64,000 bases of DNA from Pseudomonadales bacterium (GCA_011525295.1 WTGV01000019.1:99558-163557); one strand, 5' to 3'. Counted from the stretch's first letter, positions 10,019 to 19,337 are shown. The notes: generated by a model from the letters alone, not told the origin. Made by a program: numbers and translations.

Positions 10019-10879
10019 TCAATTTTCATCAGAATCCGACGAAGGAACAAGTGCTTCTTTTCGAAATTCCCATTCACGGACTATTTCGAGTAAGTCTAAA
10101 GATTCGCGCATTGATGGCGGGAACGCTGAAAAGGGTGATGCTAAGTCGACAATGCTTTTCGCGGCTTCGTCGAGTACCTCATGTCCAGAAGAACGTACTA
10201 CTCGAGTCTCTTTCACCGAACCGTCGGGTTTGATCGAAACGTAGAGTCGCAACTTTCCGTAAAGTTTTTTCTCGACAGCTTCCTGAGGATAGTTCAACTG
10301 TCCAATCGCCTGTACTTTCTTCAACCATGCTTTAAGGTAGAACTCTTCCTCGGTATTTGTCGCGTCATCGACTTCCACATTTCGCACGGTTTCTTCACTT
10401 GACTGTTCCCGAGCAATCGCGGTGGCAGTATTGAGCAATTCATGCATCGATACTTCGGGATGCTCGTTCGATGTTGGATTTGGTTCGAGAACATTGACTA
10501 TATCAGTAGGCGTTTCTGTAATTTCGACGTTCGGTACCGCGGTTTCGATCGGTTCATCAAAGTTTAGGTTTGAGTCTCTTTCGAGCTGCGCAATGCTGCT
10601 CTCTGGGTGAGTGCTCGTCTGTTCTGATACAGGCTCTGGGGTTGTGTTGGTCACGTTAGGTTCAAGGATTTCGGTGCTGTTGTCGATCTCTTGTTCGGGA
10701 GCACTAGTTATCACACTCGGCGAAGTAGATTGAGGAACGAGTTGAACATTTAATACGCGTGGTTCTTGATCACGCGATTCAAACCGAAAGTCGATCGCAA
10801 AAATGACTAGCGTGTGGAAGATCACAGATCCGATGAACGCGATCACCAATAGTCTTGAGTCCTTGTGAGTCAACTTCAT
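10019..10879 (-). CDS. tonB: Energy transducer TonB
   Basis: A 286-residue TonB-family protein. One N-terminal membrane helix (about residues 10-30, LLVIAFIGSVIFHTLVIFAI) anchors it in the inner membrane. A long Pro/Glu/Thr-rich periplasmic spacer follows. The C-terminal TonB domain (from about residue 195) has YPQEAVEKKLYGKLRLYVSI, then KPDGSVKETRVVRSSGHEVLDEAA. It would transmit proton-motive energy to outer-membrane receptors. It lies 65 bases downstream of gshB on the same strand, an order also found in Pseudomonas, where a tonB-like gene follows gshB. The usual next genes (yqgE, ruvX) are absent here. Confidence 0.88.
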   Translation of the reverse strand: MKLTHKDSRLLVIAFIGSVIFHTLVIFAIDFRFESRDQEPRVLNVQLVPQSTSPSVITSAPEQEIDNSTEILEPNVTNTTPEPVSEQTSTHPESSIAQLERDSNLNFDEPIETAVPNVEITETPTDIVNVLEPNPTSNEHPEVSMHELLNTATAIAREQSSEETVRNVEVDDATNTEEEFYLKAWLKKVQAIGQLNYPQEAVEKKLYGKLRLYVSIKPDGSVKETRVVRSSGHEVLDEAAKSIVDLASPFSAFPPSMRESLDLLEIVREWEFRKEALVPSSDSDEN

Positions 10880-10944
10880 GACGTGTGATTCACTGTTTCC
10901 AGTTCTGGCGTGTGATTTGTCTATTCATCGTTGTCGATTTACGA

Positions 10945-11922
10945 TCACATGTGGCGTTCAACAGCATCCATGAGCAACGAACCAATATCAAGATCATAGG
11001 CTTTATCTAGCTCTCTAATACAAGTTGGACACGTAATATTGATCTCAGTCAAGTAAGGACCGATCACGTCAATTCCAACGAATAGCAACCCTTGCTTTTG
11101 AAACTCTGATGCTAAGGCATTAGCCATCTCTAAGTCCTCTTGAGACAATGGTTGTGGTATGCCGGTTCCACCTGTTGCTAAATTGGCACGAGTCTCGCCT
11201 TCGGGTGGTACGCGTGCGAGAGTGTATGGGATAGTCTCGTCATCGACGATCAAAATGCGTTTATCGCCCGTATTAATCTCAGGCAAGAATTTCTGCCCCA
11301 TGATAGGAGAGGTTCCATTTGCAGTCAGTGTTTCGAGCACAGCATTGAGGTTGGGGTCATATTCACGTACTCTAAAGATTCCCTTACCGCCCATTCCATC
11401 TAGTTGCTTGAATACAACATCCCTGTGCTCAAAGTAAAAATCCTTTAAAGATGCTAAATCTTGTGCGACGACCATGGGTGGAGTGAACTCAGGAAAGTGC
11501 GTCGCGTAAAACTTTTCATTGAAGTCCCTAAGACTCGACGGTTTATTTACCACCAACACGCCTTGAGCTTCGACGCGATCGAGCAAATAGGTTGTGTAAA
11601 TGTAATTCATGTCGAACGGAGGGTCTTTGCGCATGAATACCGCTTGAAAGGATGCCAGTGCGCGTTTTTGTTTGTCTCCCTCGATGCAATACCAGGGTTC
11701 GTCGCAGAGTACTGAAGGATCAAGGCGGTCCAGGAATTCATGATGCATGTCTAACGGGGTAGCGAAAGCAAACACTTCGTTGTTCTCCCAATAAAGATCG
11801 CGTTGTTCCATGACCCAGACCTTCCAATTTCGACGTATCGCGGCACGAAACATCGCGATCGTCGAATCTTTGGCGACGTTGAGAGAGGGGATAGGATCAG
11901 CTATGAACGCGATTTCGGTCAT
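10945..11922 (-). CDS. gshB: Glutathione synthetase
   Basis: A 325-residue, full-length ATP-grasp enzyme that joins gamma-glutamylcysteine and glycine using ATP, the last step of glutathione synthesis in the cytoplasm. Family landmarks are the N-terminal IAFIADPIPSLNVAKDSTIAM, the MRKDPPFDMNYIYTTYLLD stretch, the ATP-binding VFKQLDGMGGKGIFR and the C-terminal FVGIDVIGPYLTEINITCP. A different peptide ligase of the GCS2 type is encoded 31 kb away. The tonB gene follows closely, so the two are probably co-transcribed. Confidence 0.95.
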   Translation of the reverse strand: MTEIAFIADPIPSLNVAKDSTIAMFRAAIRRNWKVWVMEQRDLYWENNEVFAFATPLDMHHEFLDRLDPSVLCDEPWYCIEGDKQKRALASFQAVFMRKDPPFDMNYIYTTYLLDRVEAQGVLVVNKPSSLRDFNEKFYATHFPEFTPPMVVAQDLASLKDFYFEHRDVVFKQLDGMGGKGIFRVREYDPNLNAVLETLTANGTSPIMGQKFLPEINTGDKRILIVDDETIPYTLARVPPEGETRANLATGGTGIPQPLSQEDLEMANALASEFQKQGLLFVGIDVIGPYLTEINITCPTCIRELDKAYDLDIGSLLMDAVERHM

Positions 11923-12132
11923 GATTTGATTGTAGACGAGAAGTTGGAAATTGGGCGCTACCTCCGAGAGACGGCGCGGACAACTAAATTATTGAAACTA
12001 TTACAATTCATTTAGGTCTATCTAGAAGTGTTCTTGTTTGTGATCGTTCTAGTGTTTCGAGTGGTCTCGGATCACGAGGGATTCTCATGAGTGAATCGAC
12101 ATCAAATTCTTATCTACTAAAGGGAAATTGAA

Positions 12133-12852
12133 ATGAAAAATTTTTCAGCCATCAATGGATTTGTAGTAATTCTCGCTCTCTTTGTTTCCGGTCTGCTTTT
12201 CGCTGAGGAACAAGTAGAGCTGGGCACCAAAATCGTGAAAACTGAGACTTTAAAAGAGTTGAACGCGCTTTCCAGCCCCAAGGAGAAAGGGCGCGACTAC
12301 TTAGCGTTTGTTTCTATTGGCTTTTCGGGCTTTCGAGAAGATATCGATGCGTCCATTGGTAAAGGCTCAAACTTTCGAATTGCCGGGGGTACTCAGTATA
12401 CCGATTGGTTTGGACTTGAGTGTTTCGGGGAACGAACCCCAGCCATCGCACCGAGTACAGTCCTTGAAGATTTGAGAAAAAACATTGACCAACGAATATT
12501 GGGTTCGTCAATATCGACTCGAGGTAACTCATATTTTGGTATCTTGGGGAAGTTCTCATATGATTTAAGGCCTGCTTTTTCTCTGTTTGCGAAAGTTGGT
12601 GTCGCCAAATATGATGCGCACCAGGTTACCGCGGAACTAACGTTGGATGATCCCGCAGACAACGTTCTCTTCAGTTATGTAAGACTCGAAGGAGAGGCAG
12701 AGGGATATACTCCTGTGCTGTCGATCGGATATGAAACTCCGATCCCATATCTTGACAGCAAGAAGACCTCGGGAGAAGTGAGCTTGACTCAAATGTTTGA
12801 CGATAAAGTTAAACATCTGTCGTTGAACGTTGTGATAAAGTTTACTTTCTAA
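12133..12852 (+). CDS. Barrel-like envelope protein (family A, tandem copy 1)
   Basis: A 239-residue protein with a Sec signal peptide ending near LLFAEE, a charged linker rich in Lys and Glu, and a predicted barrel with a C-terminal Phe (VIKFTF). A ribosome binding site AAAGGGAAA lies upstream. Its family motif reads FREDIDASIGKGSNFR, then WFGLECFGERTPAIAP. The next gene has the same length (239 residues) and is clearly homologous along its whole length, so the two arose by tandem duplication. The function is unknown. Confidence 0.75.
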   Translation: MKNFSAINGFVVILALFVSGLLFAEEQVELGTKIVKTETLKELNALSSPKEKGRDYLAFVSIGFSGFREDIDASIGKGSNFRIAGGTQYTDWFGLECFGERTPAIAPSTVLEDLRKNIDQRILGSSISTRGNSYFGILGKFSYDLRPAFSLFAKVGVAKYDAHQVTAELTLDDPADNVLFSYVRLEGEAEGYTPVLSIGYETPIPYLDSKKTSGEVSLTQMFDDKVKHLSLNVVIKFTF

Positions 12853-13080
12853 AGCCTATCGGAGACTATACAGTACGGGTCGAGCCATTGCTTCTCAAGT
12901 TTACTCGACCGAACGTCTAAGAGGGCTTACTATCAGTCAGAACACACTGGGCTGTGAGGACCCGAATTTGTCTTCAATCGCTTGCTTTTTTGCATGCATG
13001 GGTGGTGTGAGCATCGCTTAAACCGTATTATCATTAGAGTATGTCGTTGTTGAAGTTTAGTTGATTAAAGGATCACAGAA

Positions 13081-13800
13081 ATGAAAGAACTTTCAAGCCT
13101 AAGAGTCTTAATTGCTACGCTTGCATTCATCGTTGCCAGCCAAGCCTTCTGCGAGGAGGAAACAGCCGCGAATGCCGAAGCGAATGAAGACTCAGTCGCC
13201 GTAGAGAAGAAAGGGAAAACCACTACGGAGGAGAAAGAGCGAGATTACGACTTTTATATATCTATAAGCTCTTCGAATTTTCGCGAAGACATTGGCTCCG
13301 CGTTCGGTAGCGGCGAGTCTTTTAGAATTACATTTGGTTATCAATTTAGGAAATGGTTTGGGGTTGAAATGTACGAGGAAAGAGCCCCAGCACTTGAGAC
13401 GAAATCGATACTAGCAGATCTCCGTCAGTCATTGGACGAAAAAATATTGGATTACTTTATTACGACTCAAGGAAACTGGTTTGGGGGAACTCTAGCTACG
13501 TTCTCTTATGAACTCAACGAAGCCTATACTCTCGTTACCAAAGTGGGAATTGCAAAGTATGAGGCGCATCGAATCGCGGGTCGGCTAACTCTGGACGCCG
13601 AAAGAGACAATATCCCGTTCACCTATCTTGATCTCGATAGAGAGGTTGAAGGTTATACCCCAATATTCTCTTTGGGTTTGGAAATGCCTTTTCCGTATCC
13701 CGATAGCGAGAAAACCACTGGGGAAGTGATGCTAGTTCATATGGCTGACAAGAACGTAGAGAGTTTGTCTCTTCGACTTGCGTTTAAATACACTTTCTAA
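13081..13800 (+). CDS. Barrel-like envelope protein (family A, tandem copy 2)
   Basis: A 239-residue paralogue of the preceding gene, 228 bases downstream, so it probably has its own promoter. It has a signal peptide to about QAFCEEE, a Glu/Lys-rich linker (residues 23-55), the motif FREDIGSAFGSGESFR then WFGVEMYEERAPALE, and the C-terminus LAFKYTF. The strand KVGIAKYEAHRIAGRLTLD matches KVGVAKYDAHQVTAELTLD of copy 1. Cys22 next to the cleavage region lacks a good lipobox, so a lipoprotein is not favoured. Confidence 0.75.
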   Translation: MKELSSLRVLIATLAFIVASQAFCEEETAANAEANEDSVAVEKKGKTTTEEKERDYDFYISISSSNFREDIGSAFGSGESFRITFGYQFRKWFGVEMYEERAPALETKSILADLRQSLDEKILDYFITTQGNWFGGTLATFSYELNEAYTLVTKVGIAKYEAHRIAGRLTLDAERDNIPFTYLDLDREVEGYTPIFSLGLEMPFPYPDSEKTTGEVMLVHMADKNVESLSLRLAFKYTF

Positions 13801-13924
13801 CGCTTATAGGACTTCTTACTTCGGTGGAAACTCGCTATTCCACATGAACGTTTGAAGTTCGTATCGTTGTACTACAGGTATCCCGGCGTAGCCGGTTTTC
13901 CCATACAAGGATAAAGGGGATGTT

Positions 13925-14029
13925 ATGGAGAGAGTCAAGCCGTTCGGTGGTCGTCGTACTGTGATGGACGTCGTTTCAGAAAGAAAATCGAACGAGTCAA
14001 TTAATAGCCCAGATCGTCTCGACGGCTAA
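13925..14029 (+). CDS. Possible 34-residue small protein
   Basis: An ATG frame in the 344-base gap between the tandem barrels and the oxidoreductase. AAAGGGG lies about 7 bases upstream. The product is basic and polar (starts MERVKPFGGRRTVMDVVSE). No homologue is recognised, and a frame this short can arise by chance. The rest of the 13801-14144 gap shows nothing identifiable. Confidence 0.25.
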   Translation: MERVKPFGGRRTVMDVVSERKSNESINSPDRLDG

Positions 14030-14144
14030 GCAGACAAAGTCCTACGGAAAGACCTAAAACAGGCTACTGCCGTGTCTTGTCTGTACTGTAATAGGACTCG
14101 GAGGCGACCTAAATTTCTATAGCCCCTTCATTGTAGTCACTAAT

Positions 14145-15719
14145 TTGAGTGCAAAAGACGACGTAATCATTCTCGGCGCTGGGCATAACGGATTGGTGTG
14201 TGCCTGCTATCTTGCGATGTCTGGATTACGAGTGCGCATTCTGGAACGTCGCAACGTAGTTGGCGGAGCGTGCGTCACAGAGGAATTTAGTCCCGGTTTT
14301 CGCAACTCTACAGCGAGCTATACGGTAGGCTTGCTCGATCGAGAAGTCATTCGTGATCTCAAGTTGTTCGAACACGGTTTGCGTATCGTTCCTAGACCGC
14401 TTGCAAACTTTTTTCCATTAAAAAATGGCGAGTCTTTGTCGATCTTCAACGACCCAAGAGACACTCAAGAAGAATTTGCACGATTTTCGGAGAACGACGC
14501 TGCAGCACTTCCTGAGTTTCAAGGAATGGTTCGAGAAATTGGCGATGTAGTGATTCCTCAAATGCATCGGACACCACCAAACAAAGGAATGGGTGTTCGG
14601 GGTTGGATCCAAACGCTCGAAACCACTAGAGACGTCATGAGACTCTCCACACAACGACGTCGAGAATTGTCCAAACTCTTTCTTTCTTCGATAGCTGATC
14701 TAGTGAGGAGTTGGTTTGAGAATCCCCACATTCAAGCTGCCGTAGCATTCGACGCCGTCGTTGGAAACTTTGCGTCATTGCTCTCTTCAGGTACTGCCTA
14801 CGGACTACTTCATCACGCTATTGGTGAAGTCGCTAGTCAGCGAGGCGTATGGGGACACCCAATCGGTGGAATGGGAGCAATAACTCAAGCGATGCTGAAA
14901 CAAGCGGAAGATCTTGGAGTGTCGGTCGAAACGAATGCCGAAGTAGCTGAGGTGTGTGTTGAAAACGGTAAAGCCGCTGGTGCTGTGTTAGCCGACGGTT
15001 CGATTAGAAGCGCGAAAGCGATTGTTGCAAACTTAGCGCCCCAACAACTGTACTTGAATCTAGTCGGCCGATCGATACTTGATGGAGATTTCTTGAAGAG
15101 CATTGAGAACTTACAATGCGAGTCGGCTGTATTACGAATCAACGTTGCATTGTCAGAATTACCGCAGTTTGTGTGTAAACCTGGCGACGAAATTCAAGAG
15201 CACCACCAATCTGGGATCGTGTTTAGTCCAACTCTGGACTACATGGAATCTGCCTATTTAGACGCGCGAACTAAAGATTGGTCTAGGAAACCAGTGATCG
15301 AGATGTTGATCCCTTCAACAGTTGATGACTCTCTCGCTCCACCTGGTCAGCACGTAGCTAGTCTGTTCTGCCAATATTTCCCTTACGAAAGGGATTGGGA
15401 TATAGATCGGGACAGAGCGGCTGACACCGTCTTCAAAACAATAGATCAATATGCTCCTAACTTCTCTGATGCAGTTGTGGGCCGACAAATTCTCACGCCA
15501 CTAGATCTTGAACGTGAGTTTGGGCTACCCCGTGGCGATATCTTTCACTTATCTCACAGTCCCAGTCAATTGTGGGTTAATCGACCGGTCTTCGGTCATG
15601 CCGCATATCACGGCCCCGTCTTGCGCCTATACCATTGCGGCGCTGGATCACACCCGGGCGGCGGCGTGAGTGGAATACCGGGCAAGAACGCAGCGAAACA
15701 AATACTCCGAGATTTGTAG
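14145..15719 (+). CDS. CrtI/PYROXD2-type FAD-dependent oxidoreductase
   Basis: A 524-residue flavoprotein of the phytoene dehydrogenase-like superfamily. The N-terminal Rossmann motif VIILGAGHNGLVCACYLA begins at residue 7 and is followed by LERRNVVGGACVTEEF. The C-terminal FAD motif GGGVSGIPGKNAA closes the protein. Family members oxidise or isomerise polyenes and other hydrophobic substrates. This one looks closer to the broad PYROXD2-like group than to a true carotenoid desaturase, and no carotenoid genes are nearby. The start is a TTG with no clear ribosome binding site; it is kept because the nucleotide-binding motif follows at once. Confidence 0.85.
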   Translation: MSAKDDVIILGAGHNGLVCACYLAMSGLRVRILERRNVVGGACVTEEFSPGFRNSTASYTVGLLDREVIRDLKLFEHGLRIVPRPLANFFPLKNGESLSIFNDPRDTQEEFARFSENDAAALPEFQGMVREIGDVVIPQMHRTPPNKGMGVRGWIQTLETTRDVMRLSTQRRRELSKLFLSSIADLVRSWFENPHIQAAVAFDAVVGNFASLLSSGTAYGLLHHAIGEVASQRGVWGHPIGGMGAITQAMLKQAEDLGVSVETNAEVAEVCVENGKAAGAVLADGSIRSAKAIVANLAPQQLYLNLVGRSILDGDFLKSIENLQCESAVLRINVALSELPQFVCKPGDEIQEHHQSGIVFSPTLDYMESAYLDARTKDWSRKPVIEMLIPSTVDDSLAPPGQHVASLFCQYFPYERDWDIDRDRAADTVFKTIDQYAPNFSDAVVGRQILTPLDLEREFGLPRGDIFHLSHSPSQLWVNRPVFGHAAYHGPVLRLYHCGAGSHPGGGVSGIPGKNAAKQILRDL

Positions 15720-16124
15720 GCTGAGCGCTGACTCAAATTGTTCATTGAGCTATAGTTGCATTTGGGAATTACTAACATAAATGCACATGGAACGCACACT
15801 CACTGTTAGCGTTTTGACGTTCCACAAGTCCCGGCAAGCCGGTGATTATCTCACTCGTTTTACTACGTCCAGACGCCCCAATCCCTGTACCATTTCGCGT
15901 TAACTTGTCGACAGACAAGGAAACGCAATTCGGTGTGCGGTCGTGAGCAACCTCCCGAGTCCTAGTGACTTGAATGATCACCACCTTCGGGCTTGTGCCA
16001 CGACTACGCACCATTGCAATGGAGGCCCAGTAGATTGTTTGCGTCTCAGAACGCCGGTACAGGGAATGATCAGCATTGCAATTTACCGAATTGACTTTGT
16101 AAAGGAATATTTTGGAGTTTTACG
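15720..16124. other. Intergenic region upstream of an IS110 fragment
   Basis: No credible gene is seen. In IS110-group elements the segment before the transposase holds the non-coding (bridge) RNA, so the part next to 16125 may be a degraded remnant of that left end. This is inferred from position only; no matching secondary structure was worked out. Confidence 0.25.
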
Positions 16125-16259
16125 ATGGAATTGCAATGGTATGTCGGTGTGGACTGGGGAAAATCGGAACATCAAGTCTGCCTTCTGAATGCTGCCGGAG
16201 AGCCTGTTGCCGAGCGTGAAAAAGGTTGGGTTCGGACACTTGCAACGATACATCTGTGA
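16125..16259 (+). pseudogene. IS110-family transposase, N-terminal fragment
   Basis: A 44-codon remnant starting MELQWYVGVDWGKSEHQVCL, the classic N-terminus of IS110-family DEDD transposases with the first catalytic Asp in VGVDWG. The match continues to about AGEPVAERE and then stops being transposase-like, followed by a stop codon. The remaining roughly 90% of the transposase is missing. It abuts an opposite-strand TnpB fragment, so the two elements were joined by deletion or nested insertion. Confidence 0.75.
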
Positions 16260-16394
16260 CAATTCGTAGGTTTCGATTTGTAAATCCAGCATCTCGTTCC
16301 AAATCCAACGACAGGCACCAGCTAAACATGCGAGCTGTCGCGCTCGGGCTTTAGTGCCGGGTATTAAACGATATGTTATGCCTCTAATTGACAT
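16190..16394 (-). pseudogene. IS200/IS605 TnpB (OrfB), N-terminal fragment
   Basis: The minus-strand frame from the ATG at 16394 begins MSIRGITYRLIPGTKARARQ, continues LACLAGACRWIWNEMLDLQ and includes NPTFFTLGNRL. This is the N-terminal helix-turn-helix and the next segment of TnpB nucleases. The RuvC and zinc-finger parts are absent, and the frame runs into DNA derived from the IS110 fragment. A GTG at 16415 could extend the N-terminus. The element is dead. Confidence 0.7.
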
Positions 16395-16664
16395 AATCCT
16401 ATTATACTTGTGCACTTATCTTAATAATTCCCTTGCATTTCATAAGAAACAGTGTCGTGACTCAGGTACTCTATGAGTCGAAAGACCAATAGTATGTTGT
16501 GCAAACGCTACGTTCGGGGTAACATTGTTAGTGATTGAATCTAACCACATAGAGAGAAAAAGTAAAGAGTGCATGTTGGGGCTTGCGTTAAAGTAGCGTT
16601 TCAAAGCCTTCGCAGCTATGTAATTAGATGAAATGTTGGGTTTAACAGGTAGAGCATAAATGCT

Positions 16665-17132
16665 ATGTCAAGATTGACTGACGCACAAGTTCGCGGGAAG
16701 GGTACCGCGGTCGTGGTCCAAAACGTGGAAGATCTTCTGATATATCATGGCAAACTCAAGCCGTTATTTTCCGAGCCGTGTGATAACTGGTTTGAAGACA
16801 TCGACCCCCCGGAAAAAGTCCCAACTGGATATATCGCTATTCGCCAACTCAGCACTGGGTGTTTAGCGTTTTTACCTAAAGACAAGTTGGAAGCATGGGA
16901 CTATTCGAAAGACAAGAGTGAAGCATGGGTCGATTCGAAATACGAGAGCGAAACGTTGGACGATTCGAACAACGAGAGTGAAACGCTGGACGATTCGAAC
17001 TTCGAGAGTGAAACGTTGGATCGCAAATATAACAGGCGTAAAAAGTTGGGTCGCTCAATGAATGACATTGAAGATTGGGGTCCTATTGGAATAATCGCGG
17101 CAATCCTTGCGTTCTTCTTTCCAAACTGGTGA
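16665..17132 (+). CDS. Hypothetical protein with five decapeptide repeats and a C-terminal membrane segment
   Basis: A 155-residue protein of unknown function. Residues 1-70 form a small globular region. Residues 73-122 are five tandem acidic decapeptides of the type (D/Y/N/F)(K/E)SE(A/T)(W/L)xDS(K/N), followed by a basic patch (KYNRRKK). The C-terminal 17 residues, GPIGIIAAILAFFFPNW, form a likely membrane tail. The repeat units are also repeated at DNA level (30-bp period), so copy number may vary. It lies between the IS scar and the fic gene. Confidence 0.6.
   Translation: MSRLTDAQVRGKGTAVVVQNVEDLLIYHGKLKPLFSEPCDNWFEDIDPPEKVPTGYIAIRQLSTGCLAFLPKDKLEAWDYSKDKSEAWVDSKYESETLDDSNNESETLDDSNFESETLDRKYNRRKKLGRSMNDIEDWGPIGIIAAILAFFFPNW
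16881..17030 (+). repeat. Five tandem 30-bp coding repeats
   Basis: In-frame 30-bp units within the decapeptide-repeat gene. The last three are most alike (GACGATTCGAAC then a variable codon then GAGAGTGAAACG), pointing to recent unit duplication. The first two have drifted to Lys and Trp codons. Confidence 0.75.
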
Positions 17133-17169
17133 TCTGCTGGCACCGAACCAAAAGTTGCGACTCAAACCG

Positions 17170-18324
17170 CTAACGTTCCTTGAAAAGCTCCACATAGCTA
17201 TAAAACAAATATCTTCGATTTCGATGGCGTTGGGTGTATTCTCTCAGCAATCCACACTCAACCATGCGCACGACTAGTGCATTTGCGGAAGCAAAAGTGG
17301 TTCCCGTAAGGTCCCGAACTTCGTTCACGCTGACGAACGGGAACTCGTACAGTCGGTCGAGTAGTCGATGTGCACTGGCTGCCAAGCGGCCGAGATTGTT
17401 GTTTATCATTTGACGGTTTTCTTCTCGAGTCTCTAAGATGCGGCGAACGGTGATAGCGGCATGTTTACCGACTTGCGTAACTGCTTTAAGAAAGAACAAC
17501 AGCCAATCCTCCCAATTACCACCGTCTCGCACCGACTGCAAACTATCGTGATATTCGCGGTTGTAGCGATTAAAGAACCAAGATAGATTGAGAACCGGTT
17601 TTTCGACTAGTTTGCTCTTGTGAAGCAGTAGCGATAGCAACAGTCTACTCACCCGACCATTGCCTTCCAGAAATGGGTGAATATTCTCAAACTGCGCATG
17701 AATCAATCCAATCTTTACCAGGGGTGGTAGTCCGATATCGGTTGCGAAGAACTGATCTAGAGCTTGCATCTGAGAATTGACTAATTCTGGTGGTGGCGGT
17801 ACGAATGTAGCATCATGAACAGTACAGCCTACTGGACCAATCCAACTCTGCTTCGTTCTGAACTCGCCGAGACACAGATGCGATTCATTTTTGTGTTGAA
17901 GCATCTGTTTGTGAATCGCTCTCACGTTCGAAGTCAATGACTGAACAGCATCGACGTTGTCAGGAGCACGCTCCATAACCGCGATATAGTTCTGAATTTC
18001 CTGCATGTCATTGCTGTACTTACTGGTTGAAATATGGGCTTCCGCGGCGATCAGATCCAGCAGTCTAATGTCCGCACCGTCTATCGTGCTCGAAAGTACG
18101 GCTTCATGGCGAATGTACATAGAGACGAACTTATCGGAGTCAGTTAGAGTAAGAATTGATCCATTCAGTCGTGCTAGAGAATGTTCTGCTTGAGAAAGAG
18201 CATTTAACAGATTGCCCGTAAGTCGCATTCGTGGATTTGGCGGTAAGGGTTCTGGAATGAAAGCCCGGAATCCCTGGCTTTGTTTCTCGTAACGGCCAGC
18301 GCGGGTCGAGTCGTTGCTAGTCAA
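17170..18324 (-). CDS. Fic family protein (probable AMP transferase)
   Basis: A 384-residue Fic protein with an N-terminal Fic-N region, the Fic core and a C-terminal winged-helix-like domain (about residues 320-384). The active site HPFLEGNGRVSR (residues 216-227) matches HPFx(D/E)GNGRxxR completely, so catalytic ability is expected. Such enzymes move AMP from ATP onto hydroxyl groups of target proteins. The N-terminal inhibitory helix, normally (S/T)xxxE(G/N), reads SSTIDG at residues 78-83, with Asp82 where the inhibitory Glu should be. No antitoxin gene is next to it, as is usual for this class with a built-in inhibitory helix. An AT-rich region lies upstream. Confidence 0.9.
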   Translation of the reverse strand: MTSNDSTRAGRYEKQSQGFRAFIPEPLPPNPRMRLTGNLLNALSQAEHSLARLNGSILTLTDSDKFVSMYIRHEAVLSSTIDGADIRLLDLIAAEAHISTSKYSNDMQEIQNYIAVMERAPDNVDAVQSLTSNVRAIHKQMLQHKNESHLCLGEFRTKQSWIGPVGCTVHDATFVPPPPELVNSQMQALDQFFATDIGLPPLVKIGLIHAQFENIHPFLEGNGRVSRLLLSLLLHKSKLVEKPVLNLSWFFNRYNREYHDSLQSVRDGGNWEDWLLFFLKAVTQVGKHAAITVRRILETREENRQMINNNLGRLAASAHRLLDRLYEFPFVSVNEVRDLTGTTFASANALVVRMVECGLLREYTQRHRNRRYLFYSYVELFKER

Positions 18325-18663
18325 TTTCAGTGATTCTCGCTCAAGCTAAAGGATTCAGAACTATATTATTGTTAGACGATTATAACGTTCGAGATATTTG
18401 TTATATTATATTAAAATATAATACTTAATTCAATATAATAATATTATAGCTATGTATGCTGGCAATGAGTAGGTTCTCTGCCAGAGTTCTAAACGGAAAC
18501 AACCGTCCTAGGAATGGGAATTTCTGTGGACAGTGTAGAGGTGTCTACGGTACACTCTCCGTACTGACACTATTCGAATGCAAGTTCTTGGGAATTCTGA
18601 CTACGGTAGGCAAAGAAAGAATTGCTCTACACCAGATGAGACACTCTAAGTGACTCAGTACGG
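18325..18663. other. AT-rich intergenic region upstream of fic
   Basis: No gene is supported. Bases 18360-18450 are strongly AT-rich with runs such as TTATATTATATTAAAATATA. This is upstream of the minus-strand fic gene and probably contains its promoter. A specific -35/-10 pair could not be singled out among many AT matches. Confidence 0.4.
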
Positions 18664-19011
18664 CTACGCGACGTCCCCTGGTCCAGTCGATTTTTGTGCA
18701 CTTTTACGCATACGCCATCTCCGAAGTGCTACGAAACCTGTAGGGATTAATACGTACAACACAATTGCCCAAGCTATCATATTTAAAAGACCAAGATCCG
18801 TGTCTACTTTGAAGCCAAAGACGTGTACCGTCAGCAGTGTAGGAAGAAATAGACCGACGCTCATGACTAGACCGACGATCCAACCGATAAATCTCAAACC
18901 TACGACGTACACACCGAACCCTGTCAGAACAATCGTGATAGGCACGGCAATCCAAGTCCATATTGACACTCGCAATTTCCGAGAGTTTTCTTGTGTTGAT
19001 TGGACCCTCAT
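18664..19011 (-). CDS. Small membrane protein of unknown function
   Basis: A 115-residue protein with three or four predicted membrane helices (VSIWTWIAVPITIVLTGFGV, FIGWIVGLVMSVGLFLPTLL, LLNMIAWAIVLYVLIPTGFV) and a basic C-terminus (LRRWRMRKSAQKS). No family is recognised. It sits alone between fic and a plus-strand Yip1-like gene. Confidence 0.6.
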   Translation of the reverse strand: MRVQSTQENSRKLRVSIWTWIAVPITIVLTGFGVYVVGLRFIGWIVGLVMSVGLFLPTLLTVHVFGFKVDTDLGLLNMIAWAIVLYVLIPTGFVALRRWRMRKSAQKSTGPGDVA

Positions 19012-19337
19012 TCAGTACAGCTCCGTGGGCATCTCTTCTAGATAGTATCCATCGACCTTTTCAATTTGGGTAGAGAACCCTGTTGCCAAGAAAATTCCTG
19101 CCTTTGTAAATCTTCAGAACTAAGCAAGGTTTAGTTGAATTGTGCGAACACATTTTGTGCTTTGAGGTTGGTCTAACTCGAATCATGAATTACGTTCTCC
19201 GGCAGTCTTTTTACTCGAAGTCCTTTGTCCGGAATTGTTATAGCAATTTCCCTTATGGAACAACTAGAATAAAGATGTACTGGCAATTCGTTTGACCGCC
19301 AACGTCCATTCAACTAAAGAATACAGGCAAGTGTGAA
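19012..19337. other. Intergenic region between divergent membrane-protein genes
   Basis: No gene or clear structural RNA is seen. The last 40 bases (TCCATTCAACTAAAGAATAC..AGGCAAGT) resemble the leader of the second Yip1-like gene at about 26880-26912, so this upstream region was duplicated with the gene. Confidence 0.35.

Noticed and set aside
15772..16014. 80-codon minus-strand frame before the IS110 fragment
   Set aside because: Composition and lack of start signals fit non-coding IS flank; no similarity recognised.
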